This document shows positions 32,859 through 39,729 of a stretch of DNA of 64,000 bases, in pieces. How positions within the stretch are numbered: the stretch's first letter is position 1; every line of letters starts with the position of its first letter. The position numbers and the translations under genes were made by a program. Source of the stretch: an uncultured Oscillospiraceae bacterium (GTDB taxonomy: Bacteria; Bacillota; Clostridia; Oscillospirales; Acutalibacteraceae); contig CAOKRG010000001.1 in assembly GCA_948471095.1 (NCBI GenBank), positions 1 through 64,000 of the forward strand. The letters run 5' to 3'. The notes under the pieces are model-generated. The model was given only the letters and a program-made list of their open reading frames with translations, was not told the origin of the DNA and did not search any database.

Positions 32859-34142
32859 TTACACGCCCGCCACGCTCACGTTCTTGATCTTCATGCCATA
32901 GGGGCCCGAGTAGCCTTCGGCCTCATAGCGGTCGGAGCAGAACTCCAGGCCGCCCTGGGCCTCCAGCAGGCTGCCGTTGACGGACCCGCCGGTCACCGGG
33001 GTGGCCTTGCCGGCTTCGTCGATCAGGTAGGCCAGGCGGATCTCCCCGCCGAAGTGTCCGCTCATGGAGTCCATCTGGAAATCGGAGAAGGTTACGGCCC
33101 ACAGGCAGGGGCCCGCCTTCAGCTCCTCAAAGGGCCTGCCTGTGTTTTCACAGCGGATTTTTTCATAGCCGCCCGTGGGGGCGACGCCCAGATAGCGGCA
33201 GAACCGGTTGGGGCCGTGGATGGCCCGCAGCTCCCCCGCCCGCAGCAGGGGCCGGTCCTCCATGGGGATTCCCTCCACGCTGTAGGGCGCGGTGGCGCAC
33301 AGGTCCAGGTCCAGCTTGGCGCCGGAAACCTCCTGGCCCTGGACCTTTTCGCCCACCTGCCAGGTGGAGTATTTGGGGTAGACCATATAGGCGGCGGAGC
33401 GGTCCATGTAATAGCCGAGCACGGTGGACACCGCGTTGCCGCTGAGCACCACGTCGTACCGGCCGCTCTTGAGGATGCGCTGGGCGCGGGCCCGGTCCCG
33501 GACAAAGGAGAGGGCCTCCGCCGCCTTTTTGGAGAGGGACTCTTCTTCCAGCCCGTCATAGGAGAAGGTATTGTGGATCTCCACATCCTCCGGCTCCCGG
33601 CACTGGACCACGAACTCGCCCTTGGCCTTGGCGTCCGTGTAAGAGACGTTGGTCCCGTTGGAGGAGAGGATGTGGTGCTGGGTGCGGATGATGAAAATTT
33701 CCGCCGAGTTGAGGAAGGCGTCCTCGTGCACATCGGGGGCGAAGAGGGCCCGGGCCATCCGCTTGGCGCTTTCCGCCAGGGGCTCCTGGGCCAGGGGGCC
33801 GGTTTTCTTTTTTAGGGGGGCCTGGACCGGGTCGGGCAGGTCGAAGTAGGGGTTGGCGGCGAACTGGGCCGCGTAGTAGGCGGCGTTCAGCTCCTGGCGC
33901 AGCTGGCCATCCGGCATAGAGGACAGCAGCACCACGCTGGTAAAGCCCCGCTGGGGCGGGCCTCCCGCCGGGTCCCGCACGTCGCGGAACACCGTGACCT
34001 CGAACTTGCGCACATCTTTAAACCGGCGGGTATCCAGCTGCTTTTTCACGAAAAACAGCTCGGCGCTCTCTTCGGTGACGTCGTTAATGCGCCACAGGTC
34101 CACGCCGCAGTCCTGCAATGCTTGCTTGATACGGTCTATCAT
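32859..34142 (-). CDS. TldE/PmbA-like subunit of a TldD/E protease pair
   Basis: A 427-residue protein of the PmbA/TldD superfamily without the HExxxH metal site, as expected for the non-catalytic TldE partner. The C-terminal part (GPCLWAVTFSDFQMDSMSGHFGGEIRLAYLID) matches the family's conserved barrel, although the N-terminal region is divergent. TldD/TldE form a heterodimeric metalloprotease that degrades unfolded peptides and trims some modified peptides. The ATG at 34142 has GGAGG at spacing 8 and lies 13 bases after tldD. No RiPP precursor or radical SAM enzyme is next to the pair. Confidence 0.83.
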   Translation of the reverse strand: MIDRIKQALQDCGVDLWRINDVTEESAELFFVKKQLDTRRFKDVRKFEVTVFRDVRDPAGGPPQRGFTSVVLLSSMPDGQLRQELNAAYYAAQFAANPYFDLPDPVQAPLKKKTGPLAQEPLAESAKRMARALFAPDVHEDAFLNSAEIFIIRTQHHILSSNGTNVSYTDAKAKGEFVVQCREPEDVEIHNTFSYDGLEEESLSKKAAEALSFVRDRARAQRILKSGRYDVVLSGNAVSTVLGYYMDRSAAYMVYPKYSTWQVGEKVQGQEVSGAKLDLDLCATAPYSVEGIPMEDRPLLRAGELRAIHGPNRFCRYLGVAPTGGYEKIRCENTGRPFEELKAGPCLWAVTFSDFQMDSMSGHFGGEIRLAYLIDEAGKATPVTGGSVNGSLLEAQGGLEFCSDRYEAEGYSGPYGMKIKNVSVAGV

Positions 34143-34155
34143 CTTCTTTACCTCC

Positions 34156-35556
34156 TTAACCCAGCCGGATTTTTGCCTTCATATAGGGTCCGCCGTCTGA
34201 GACCTTGACCCACTCTTTGTAGCCCTTGCCGCAGAAGCCGCTGCCGGAGAGCTTCATATCCCGGCCCATCATGCTTACGGACTTTAACAGGTCCGGCACA
34301 TAGCCGGTCAGAACGATGGGGGAGAAAATTTTCCCGGTGAGCTTACCGTCCTTAATCTCCCGGGCCACGTCCACCATGCACTGGATGCCCCAGTTTTTGG
34401 GGTCCTCCATGCCGGAGCTGGGCTGCTGAAGCAAAAAGCCGTACTGGATGGAAGCGATCATCTCCTCCACGCTGTGGGTGCCGGGCTCAAAGTAGGTGTT
34501 GGTCATGCGGGTGTAGGCCTTGCGCTCGTAGCTCTCCCGGCGGCCGTTGCCCGTGGGCTTCACCCCTAGGCGGGCGGCGCTGAGGGCATCGCACATGCCG
34601 GTTTTCAGCACGCCCTTGTCAATGACCACCGTGTCGCCGGTAAGGACGCCCTCATCGTCAAAAAACATGGTGGCGGCTTCCTCCACGGCGCTGCCGTCGT
34701 GCATGGTCACCAGCGGGCTGGCCACGTATTCGCCCACATAGCTTTTGCCCAGGGCCCGGTCCTTGACGAACATGTCCATTTCCACCCCGTGGCCGAAGGC
34801 CTCGTGGACGATCATGCCGGTCACGTCCGGGTCGCAGACGCATTCATACTCTCCGGGCGGGATGGGCTGGGAGTCCAGCAGTTCCAGGGTTTGGGCGGCG
34901 ACCTCCGGCACGGCGGCCTCCACCTGGTCCAGCACCTCGGCCCCGCCCAGGGCGGAGAAGGGGCGGTAGGCGGCTTTCAGCTCCTGGCCCCGGGCGGCCA
35001 GCATGGAAAGGCTGCAGGTGGTCCAGGTCAGGGTCTGGTCCAGGTCCCGGTTGGGGGAGAGGAAGATCTTGCGGCAGGAGCGGTACGCCATGCCCAGCGA
35101 GGCGTCCAGCAGGCGCCCGTCCACGGCCAGGGCCTTCTCCCGAATGGCCTTGAGCTTGTTGAGGATGGCCTCGTCGCCCAGCTCGCCGGGGTCCACCCGG
35201 CAGGGGGTGGCGCGCTTCAGCTGGGCGGGCCCGTCCGCGGGAATGGGGGTGGGAAGGGGCTCAAAGCCCTCCAGCGCGGCCAGGCGCTGGGTCAGCACGG
35301 CCGTGATGCAGGAAATGTCCTCCTGGGAGAACTCGTTGAAAGAGTACTCGGCGCAGCCCGTGCCGTCGAAGACCCGGACCACAAAGCCCGTGCCGCCCCC
35401 AAAGCCGGAGGCGCTGAGGCTGACCCCGGAGCGGGAGACCGACCAGCGCCGCCAGGCGTCCTCCACGGCCAGAACGGAGGCGTAGGGGAACTGGACGGAA
35501 AGAGCGGAAACCAGCTTTTTCAGGGCCGGCTTCACAGTATCGAGAGAAGAAAACAC
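34156..35556 (-). CDS. tldD: TldD-family zinc metalloprotease
   Basis: A 466-residue protein with the zinc site HEAFGH (His251, Glu252, His256) followed by GVEMDMFVKDRALGK, and the conserved C-terminal GSGFCGKG region carrying a metal-ligand Cys. This is the catalytic half of the TldD/TldE pair. The GTG start at 35556 has AAGGAGG at spacing 7 and a consensus promoter 30 bases upstream. It forms an operon with the TldE-like gene. Confidence 0.9.
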   Translation of the reverse strand: MFSSLDTVKPALKKLVSALSVQFPYASVLAVEDAWRRWSVSRSGVSLSASGFGGGTGFVVRVFDGTGCAEYSFNEFSQEDISCITAVLTQRLAALEGFEPLPTPIPADGPAQLKRATPCRVDPGELGDEAILNKLKAIREKALAVDGRLLDASLGMAYRSCRKIFLSPNRDLDQTLTWTTCSLSMLAARGQELKAAYRPFSALGGAEVLDQVEAAVPEVAAQTLELLDSQPIPPGEYECVCDPDVTGMIVHEAFGHGVEMDMFVKDRALGKSYVGEYVASPLVTMHDGSAVEEAATMFFDDEGVLTGDTVVIDKGVLKTGMCDALSAARLGVKPTGNGRRESYERKAYTRMTNTYFEPGTHSVEEMIASIQYGFLLQQPSSGMEDPKNWGIQCMVDVAREIKDGKLTGKIFSPIVLTGYVPDLLKSVSMMGRDMKLSGSGFCGKGYKEWVKVSDGGPYMKAKIRLG

Positions 35557-35587
35557 GGTGTGACCTCCTTATGGGTTGTATAGGGAG

Positions 35588-35616
35588 ATTATAAACCCGG
35601 GGGGAGGTCCTGTCAA
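35588..35616 (-). promoter_or_regulatory. Sigma-A promoter of the tldDE operon
   Basis: Minus strand TTGACA (35611-35616), 17-base spacer, TATAAT (35588-35593): both hexamers perfect. Confidence 0.92.
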
Positions 35617-35652
35617 GCGGGAGGCCTGCGAAAAAAGAAAAGCCATCTAAGT

Positions 35653-35708
35653 GCAACAGTAAAAGTTTCGCCGGCCTTTGAAAAGGTGGACGAAACTTTT
35701 ACTGTTGC
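35653..35708. repeat. Inverted pair of repeat end modules
   Basis: GCAACAGTAAAAGTTTCG (35653-35670) and CGAAACTTTTACTGTTGC (35691-35708) form perfect 18-base arms around a CCTTTGAAAAGG-containing loop. The two arms are the same end module met elsewhere in single copy, here head to head. It may also stop transcription of the gene at 35738. Confidence 0.8.
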
Positions 35709-35737
35709 GCTTTGTTGGCTTTTTCTTTCGGCGGGGC

Positions 35738-36268
35738 TTAGCGCCACTCGCCGCCCTCTTCCTGCTGGGCCTGGGCCACCAAGTATAGCTCCGCCCCCCA
35801 CTGCCGCAGGGTGTCCAGCTGCTCCGGTTCCAGGTCCTCCCGCAGCCGCACCGCCGTGTAGGCCGCCGGGGTCTGCCGCCCAGGCAGCAGCAAGTCTCCA
35901 GTGCGGGCGTTTTGGTAGTAAAGATACCCGTCCCGCCGGACCCAGCCCTCCTCGCCGGCCCCGCCGGTTCCGGCCTCCTGAAACCGGCCGCTGGTTAGGG
36001 TTCCGGCCAGCAGGGCGGGCTTTCCGTCCAGCTCCGGCGCGCAGATCTTGACCCGCACCCGGCACCCGGCTTGTCCCCGGTTGACGTAGGCCACCCCGCC
36101 CGGGGCCGTCCCGCCCGGCGTAAGCAGAGGGGACCCGCCGGTTTGGTCCGCCAGGGCTACGGCCTCCAGCCGCAGCTCCTCCCGCTGGGGCTCCAGCCAA
36201 TAGGCCAGCCCCCACAAAAACGCCGCCAGAACCAGGGCCAGGGCCCCCGGCCAGCGCCGGGGCCTCAT
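35738..36268 (-). CDS. Membrane-anchored extracellular protein, possibly TasA/camelysin-like
   Basis: A 176-residue protein with an N-terminal membrane anchor or signal (ALALVLAAFLWGLAYWL) and an extracellular beta-rich part. The run VAYVNRGQAGCRVRVKI...GWVRRDGYLYY...LLPGRQT resembles the pattern of camelysin/TasA-type fibre proteins, but no SipW signal peptidase gene is nearby, so the assignment is weak. The ATG overlaps the stop of the upstream secreted-protein gene (ATGA), which implies coupled translation and possibly a shared structure. Confidence 0.6.
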   Translation of the reverse strand: MRPRRWPGALALVLAAFLWGLAYWLEPQREELRLEAVALADQTGGSPLLTPGGTAPGGVAYVNRGQAGCRVRVKICAPELDGKPALLAGTLTSGRFQEAGTGGAGEEGWVRRDGYLYYQNARTGDLLLPGRQTPAAYTAVRLREDLEPEQLDTLRQWGAELYLVAQAQQEEGGEWR

Positions 36269-36990
36269 GCGCCGCCTCCCAGCCGGTAGCTCTCCCGTAC
36301 GGCGCTGGCTGTCCCGCCGGAGGCCTTAAACCGGATTAGGGCTGTGCGGCGGTCCGGGTCCACGGTGTCGTCCTCCCGGCACACGCCTAAAAGGCATTCC
36401 ACCCGGCCGGGCTCCAGGCCGCCGCCCACCACGCTGAGGGTGTACCTCCCGTAAGGCAGGCCGGTAAATTCCGCCTCCAGGGCCGGAACCCCGCCCTGGG
36501 GGCCGGCGTCCGGCTGGGCCTGCCGGTAAAGGGTGAGGCCCGCGCCCTCCAGCTTTACCAGCGCTTGGGAGGCCGCGCCGGCCCCTTCGCTTTCGGCTTC
36601 GGCCCAGACCCGCACCGAGCCGCTGGCCACATGGACCCGGCAAGTTTCATGGACCCATGTCTCCCGCCCATCCGGCCTCCGCAGCACGGCGGAAAGGGGA
36701 ATTTCTCCGTCCTCCCGGGGCCGCTGCTTTCCCAGCTCCTCCAGGGGGAGGGGGCCCTGGGGGCTCATCCACCAGCATTCCGCCTCCCCGGGCTCTGAAA
36801 AGCGGCTTCGCAGCGCTTCCTCCAGAGTTTGTCCCTTCCGGCGCAGAGGCACGGCCTCGCCCAGAAAAATGGTCTCCTCCCAAAGCGCGCGCCCTTCCTC
36901 CTGGGACGCGGCCTCTGCCGGGCCCAGCGCCGCCAGGGCCAGGGTGAGGGCCAGAAGCAGCGGCCCGGTTTTCCACATCTTGTTGCCCAT
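36265..36990 (-). CDS. Secreted protein of unknown function
   Basis: A 241-residue protein with a signal peptide (MWKTGPLLLALTLALAALGPAEA) and an extracellular region of predicted beta type: ETWVHETCRVHVASGSVRVWAEAES and a LPYGRYTLSVVGGG segment that resembles the collagen-binding B/prealbumin-like folds of surface proteins. I do not recognise a family. I chose the ATG at 36990, 11 bases after GGAG; an in-frame ATG at 37020 lacks a ribosome site. It is cotranscribed with the next gene through an ATGA overlap. Confidence 0.6.
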   Translation of the reverse strand: MGNKMWKTGPLLLALTLALAALGPAEAASQEEGRALWEETIFLGEAVPLRRKGQTLEEALRSRFSEPGEAECWWMSPQGPLPLEELGKQRPREDGEIPLSAVLRRPDGRETWVHETCRVHVASGSVRVWAEAESEGAGAASQALVKLEGAGLTLYRQAQPDAGPQGGVPALEAEFTGLPYGRYTLSVVGGGLEPGRVECLLGVCREDDTVDPDRRTALIRFKASGGTASAVRESYRLGGGA

Positions 36991-37089
36991 GACAGTATGT
37001 ACTCCTTTCCTTTTCCGCATGGTATTGTGTTTACTATAACACAGGGGAAAACGAAAAACCGGTCGGAACCTGCGGCCCGCGCATCCCTA

Positions 37090-37118
37090 TTGACCTTTTC
37101 GCCCTTTTGCGCTATCAT
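37090..37118 (+). promoter_or_regulatory. Sigma-A promoter of the sugar isomerase gene
   Basis: TTGACC (37090-37095), 17 bases, TATCAT (37113-37118), with AGGAGG before the ATG at 37160. Confidence 0.78.
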
Positions 37119-37159
37119 TATGTATTAGAAATATACTCTACCCACAGGAGGTAATCCCT

Positions 37160-37981
37160 ATGAAAACTCTGCCCGTTGCCGTGCAGGTCTACTCCGTCCG
37201 CGAGGACGCGGAAAGGGACTTTGCCGGTACCATGAAAAAGATCAAGGAGATCGGCTACGACGGCGTGGAGCTGGCCGGCATGTACGGCCTCTCCCCCCAG
37301 GAGATCAAGTCCGCCATTGAGGAAGCCGGCCTAAAGGCGGTCTCCGCCCACGTGCCCTTCCAGGACCTGGTGGCGGACATGGAGGGCGTGGTCCGTCAGT
37401 ATGAGGAGATCGGCGTCAAGTTTATCGCCATTCCCTACCTCATGGAAGAGGACCGCCCCGGCGGGGAAAAGTTCGAGAAGAACGTGGAGCTTTTCCAGGA
37501 GATCGCCAAAGTCTGCAAGGCCCACGGCATCCAGACCCTGTACCACAACCACGACTTTGAGTTTGTGAAGATGCCCGACGGCCGCTACGCCCTGGACTAC
37601 ATCTACGACACCATTCCGGCGGATCTGCTCCAGACCGAGCTGGACACCTGCTGGGTCAAGGTGGCGGGCGAGGATCCGGCCGCCTATGTGAAGAAGTACG
37701 CGGGCCGCTCCCCTGTGGTGCACCTCAAGGACTTCTACAAGGAGGGCCAGCCCGGCAACATGTACCAGCTCATCGGCACGGAGGTGGAGGAGCAGGAGAA
37801 CAAGGGCTTCTTCGAGTTCCGCCCCGTGGGCAGCGGTATGCAGGACTTCCCGCCCATTCTGGAAGCCGCCATCGAGGCCGGTTCCCAGTGGGTGGTGGTG
37901 GAGCAGGACCAGTCCAACGGCCGCACCCCCATGGAAGCCATCACCATGAGCCGCGAATACCTCAAATCCCTCGGCTGGTAA
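37160..37981 (+). CDS. Sugar phosphate isomerase/epimerase-like TIM-barrel protein
   Basis: A 273-residue protein of the AP-endonuclease-2-like TIM-barrel superfamily (IolE/hydroxypyruvate isomerase relatives). Motifs are YDGVELAG near the N-terminus, LYHNHDFEF, a metal-ligand HLKDF and the C-terminal VVVEQD. Such enzymes isomerise or epimerise sugars or inositol derivatives with a divalent metal. It stands alone, so the substrate cannot be read from context. Confidence 0.85.
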   Translation: MKTLPVAVQVYSVREDAERDFAGTMKKIKEIGYDGVELAGMYGLSPQEIKSAIEEAGLKAVSAHVPFQDLVADMEGVVRQYEEIGVKFIAIPYLMEEDRPGGEKFEKNVELFQEIAKVCKAHGIQTLYHNHDFEFVKMPDGRYALDYIYDTIPADLLQTELDTCWVKVAGEDPAAYVKKYAGRSPVVHLKDFYKEGQPGNMYQLIGTEVEEQENKGFFEFRPVGSGMQDFPPILEAAIEAGSQWVVVEQDQSNGRTPMEAITMSREYLKSLGW

Positions 37982-38258
37982 CACCTGGCGGTGGGCACAC
38001 GCGCACTTGGCTTGGGGGGATGAGCTAGGTTAGTTGCCCGCGAACCAGCGTGACGCTGGACCCGCACGCGCACTTGGCTTGGGGGACGCGTTAGGTTAGT
38101 TGCCCGCGAATGCGCTTTGTGGGGACGGGAGCACTGTTTCGCCAACCAGGGGGAAACAGTCCCGGTCTACCCCCTTCCCATTCGCGGGCGGCAACGCTAG
38201 ATGATACCGCCAAGCCCGCACGCGCGTGACGGTCCAGCGGTACGCTGGGCTAGGCGTA
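37982..38258. repeat. Tandem imperfect direct repeats
   Basis: About 75-base units occur twice in tandem: CACGCGCACTTGGCTTGGGG followed by AGGTTAGTTGCCCGCGAA, starting near 37997 and 38068. Between them lies a CCAGCGTGACGCTGG hairpin. A related stretch (ACGCGCCAGCGTGACGCTGG) occurs near 58007. No gene is seen. Confidence 0.65.
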
Positions 38259-38260
38259 AG

Positions 38261-38309
38261 AAGGGCCCTTCCCGTCCCGCGAAGCGCGGGGGTGGGAGGG
38301 GCCCTTTTT
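38261..38309. terminator. Bidirectional terminator between convergent genes
   Basis: AAGGGCCCTTCCCGTCCCGC (38261-38280) pairs with GCGGGGGTGGGAGGGGCCCTTTTT (38286-38309). T runs on both strands serve the isomerase gene and thiT. Confidence 0.8.
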
Positions 38310-38334
38310 GTCCGGGGTTGTGGGAGGGCGGCTT

Positions 38335-38949
38335 TTAGGCCGCTTTCACTGGGGCTTCGGTTCCTTTTAGGATGAACTTCCCGGCAAACTGCATCAGCAA
38401 AAAGCCCGCCGCGCAATTTAAGAGGATGTCCGGGATCATATAGCTGCCGTTATACACCAGGGAGTAGAAGCAGGCCAGCTTTTGGCCGGAGAGGCCCGCC
38501 AGCACGGGTGAGAAGTTGGCGTCGGCGTATTCGCTCCAAAGAATCCACCCGGAGAGGAAGGAGCAGAGGTACCGCAGCATCCCGGCAATGAAGCATCCCA
38601 GCGTAAAGGCGGCGGCGTGGCTTTTCAGCCTGCCCCGCAGAACGCAGGCAAAGCCCAGCACGGTGTAAGCCAGCAGGTAGTCCAGCAAAATGGAGCCTAC
38701 CACCGTGGCCCCGCTGACGCCCTTCAAGGCGTCCAGGCCGAAGAGCAGCTGTAGGACGCTGAAGGTAAAGCCCGCCCCCAGGCCCCATTTCAGGCCCGTG
38801 CGGTAGGCGAAGAGCATGACGGGCAGGCTGGCGCACAGGTTGATGGAGCCCCCATAGGGCAGGTCGAAGACCTTGATGAAATTAAGCGCCGTGCCCAGGG
38901 CGATGAGCAGCCCCGCCAAAGCTAGGTTTTCCGTGGTATGTTTTTTCAA
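38335..38949 (-). CDS. thiT: ECF thiamine transporter substrate-binding component
   Basis: A 204-residue membrane protein with six hydrophobic segments and the ThiT hallmark GGSINLCASLPVMLFAYRTGLKWG near residues 25-50. ThiT binds thiamine and works with a shared ECF-A/A'/T module encoded elsewhere. A TPP riboswitch with a terminator precedes it. I choose TTG at 38949, eight bases after GGAAG; GTG at 38958 sits too close to that site, and the longer open frame upstream is the riboswitch itself. Confidence 0.92.
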   Translation of the reverse strand: MKKHTTENLALAGLLIALGTALNFIKVFDLPYGGSINLCASLPVMLFAYRTGLKWGLGAGFTFSVLQLLFGLDALKGVSGATVVGSILLDYLLAYTVLGFACVLRGRLKSHAAAFTLGCFIAGMLRYLCSFLSGWILWSEYADANFSPVLAGLSGQKLACFYSLVYNGSYMIPDILLNCAAGFLLMQFAGKFILKGTEAPVKAA

Positions 38950-38980
38950 TGGGCGCACTTCCTTTTCACAATCGATTTGA

Positions 38981-39019
38981 AAAATGAAAAGCGCCGCCTG
39001 GACATGGTCCAGACGGCGC
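38981..39019 (-). terminator. Regulatory terminator of the thiT riboswitch
   Basis: Read on the minus strand, GCGCCGTCTGGAC pairs with GTCCAGGCGGCGC (39019 to 38991), followed by TTTTCATTTTT. Its position between the TPP aptamer and thiT indicates control by premature termination when TPP is bound. Confidence 0.88.
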
Positions 39020-39106
39020 AGAAGCAGCATTCCCATCGGTGCGCGGCGCTTGGAGGCCCCACCCCGGAAGGAGCCCCTTAGCCTACGCGCAAGCCCAAGA
39101 AAATGA

Positions 39107-39210
39107 AATGCTTCCTCCGTCGGTATTATCCGCATCAGGTTCTAGGGTTTAAGCTCGAAGCTCCTCTCAGCCGCGCCCGCCGGTGTGGCGAAGCGCTGGG
39201 CACCCCCGCT
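39107..39210 (-). ncRNA. TPP riboswitch (THI element)
   Basis: On the minus strand the order is GGGGGTGCCC, GGCTGAGAGG, AACCCTAGAACCTGATGCGG and GATAATACCGACGGAGGAAGC: the P1 strand, CUGAGA motif, GAACCUGAU core and GAUAAUACC..GA..GGA segment of the TPP aptamer, nearly consensus. It lies about 160 bases before thiT with a terminator between. Confidence 0.96.
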
Positions 39211-39227
39211 TTTCACTTTTCGAGATT

Positions 39228-39256
39228 ATTGTAGCCGGTTCGAGGCGGTTTGTCAA
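39228..39256 (-). promoter_or_regulatory. Sigma-A promoter of the thiT riboswitch transcript
   Basis: Minus strand TTGACA (39251-39256), 17-base spacer, TACAAT (39228-39233), about 18 bases before the aptamer. Confidence 0.9.
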
Positions 39257-39332
39257 GTTTTTTGTAAAAAGCGGGTCCGTCCAAGGCCCTTTCATCCGCT
39301 TTCCCCCCGCCGCTTCCTCCTTCAGCCCGGGC

Positions 39333-39361
39333 TTTACAAAATAGGAAAAAAGTGGTACACT
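39333..39361 (+). promoter_or_regulatory. Sigma-A promoter of the small membrane protein gene
   Basis: TTTACA (39333-39338), 17 bases, TACACT (39356-39361); the next start codon is at 39403. Confidence 0.75.
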
Positions 39362-39402
39362 AAGTTGTAATTTGGGATTTGTTTCAGAAGGGAGCGGTGT
39401 AT

Positions 39403-39507
39403 ATGAAAGGCTCTGGGCGCCGGCAAAGGCTATGGATCCAGATTGTTGCCGGGCTGCTGGCCTTATTGATGCTGGCCTCGGTCCTCTCCGCGCTGGCCTT
39501 GCGGTAG
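39403..39507 (+). CDS. 34-residue single-pass membrane mini-protein
   Basis: MKGSGRRQRLWIQIVAGLLA...: a basic N-terminus and one transmembrane helix (about 11-32). The ATG follows GGGAG at spacing 8 and the gene has its own promoter, so it is probably real despite its size. It lies 220 bases before metG; an inverted repeat GGACTTAAGAA/TTCTTAAGTCC (39612-39646) lies between. Family unknown to me. Confidence 0.65.
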   Translation: MKGSGRRQRLWIQIVAGLLALLMLASVLSALALR

Positions 39508-39729
39508 AGTCTGTTTTAAAACAGGCTCCAGGCCCGGGGCAGGGCCGGTTATTCCGCCCCGCTTTTGGCTACCATAACATGGGGCCCCTTCCCCCGCATT
39601 GAATAGTAAATGGACTTAAGAAGCGGCAAAGGCGGTTCTTAAGTCCGGCGGCTCCACCGCCAAATTCAAAAGGCTTTTGAACGTAACAAAATATCGACAC
39701 GGAGAATCTACACGAAAATGGAGGATACT

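Noticed and set aside
32859..35556. TldD/E pair read as a microcin or RiPP maturation locus
   Set aside because: No short precursor gene, modification enzyme or exporter lies beside the pair; TldD/E are often stand-alone.
39508..39717. T-box riboswitch upstream of metG
   Set aside because: No T-box antiterminator sequence or specifier-loop arrangement; only a short GGACTTAAGAA inverted repeat without T run is present.
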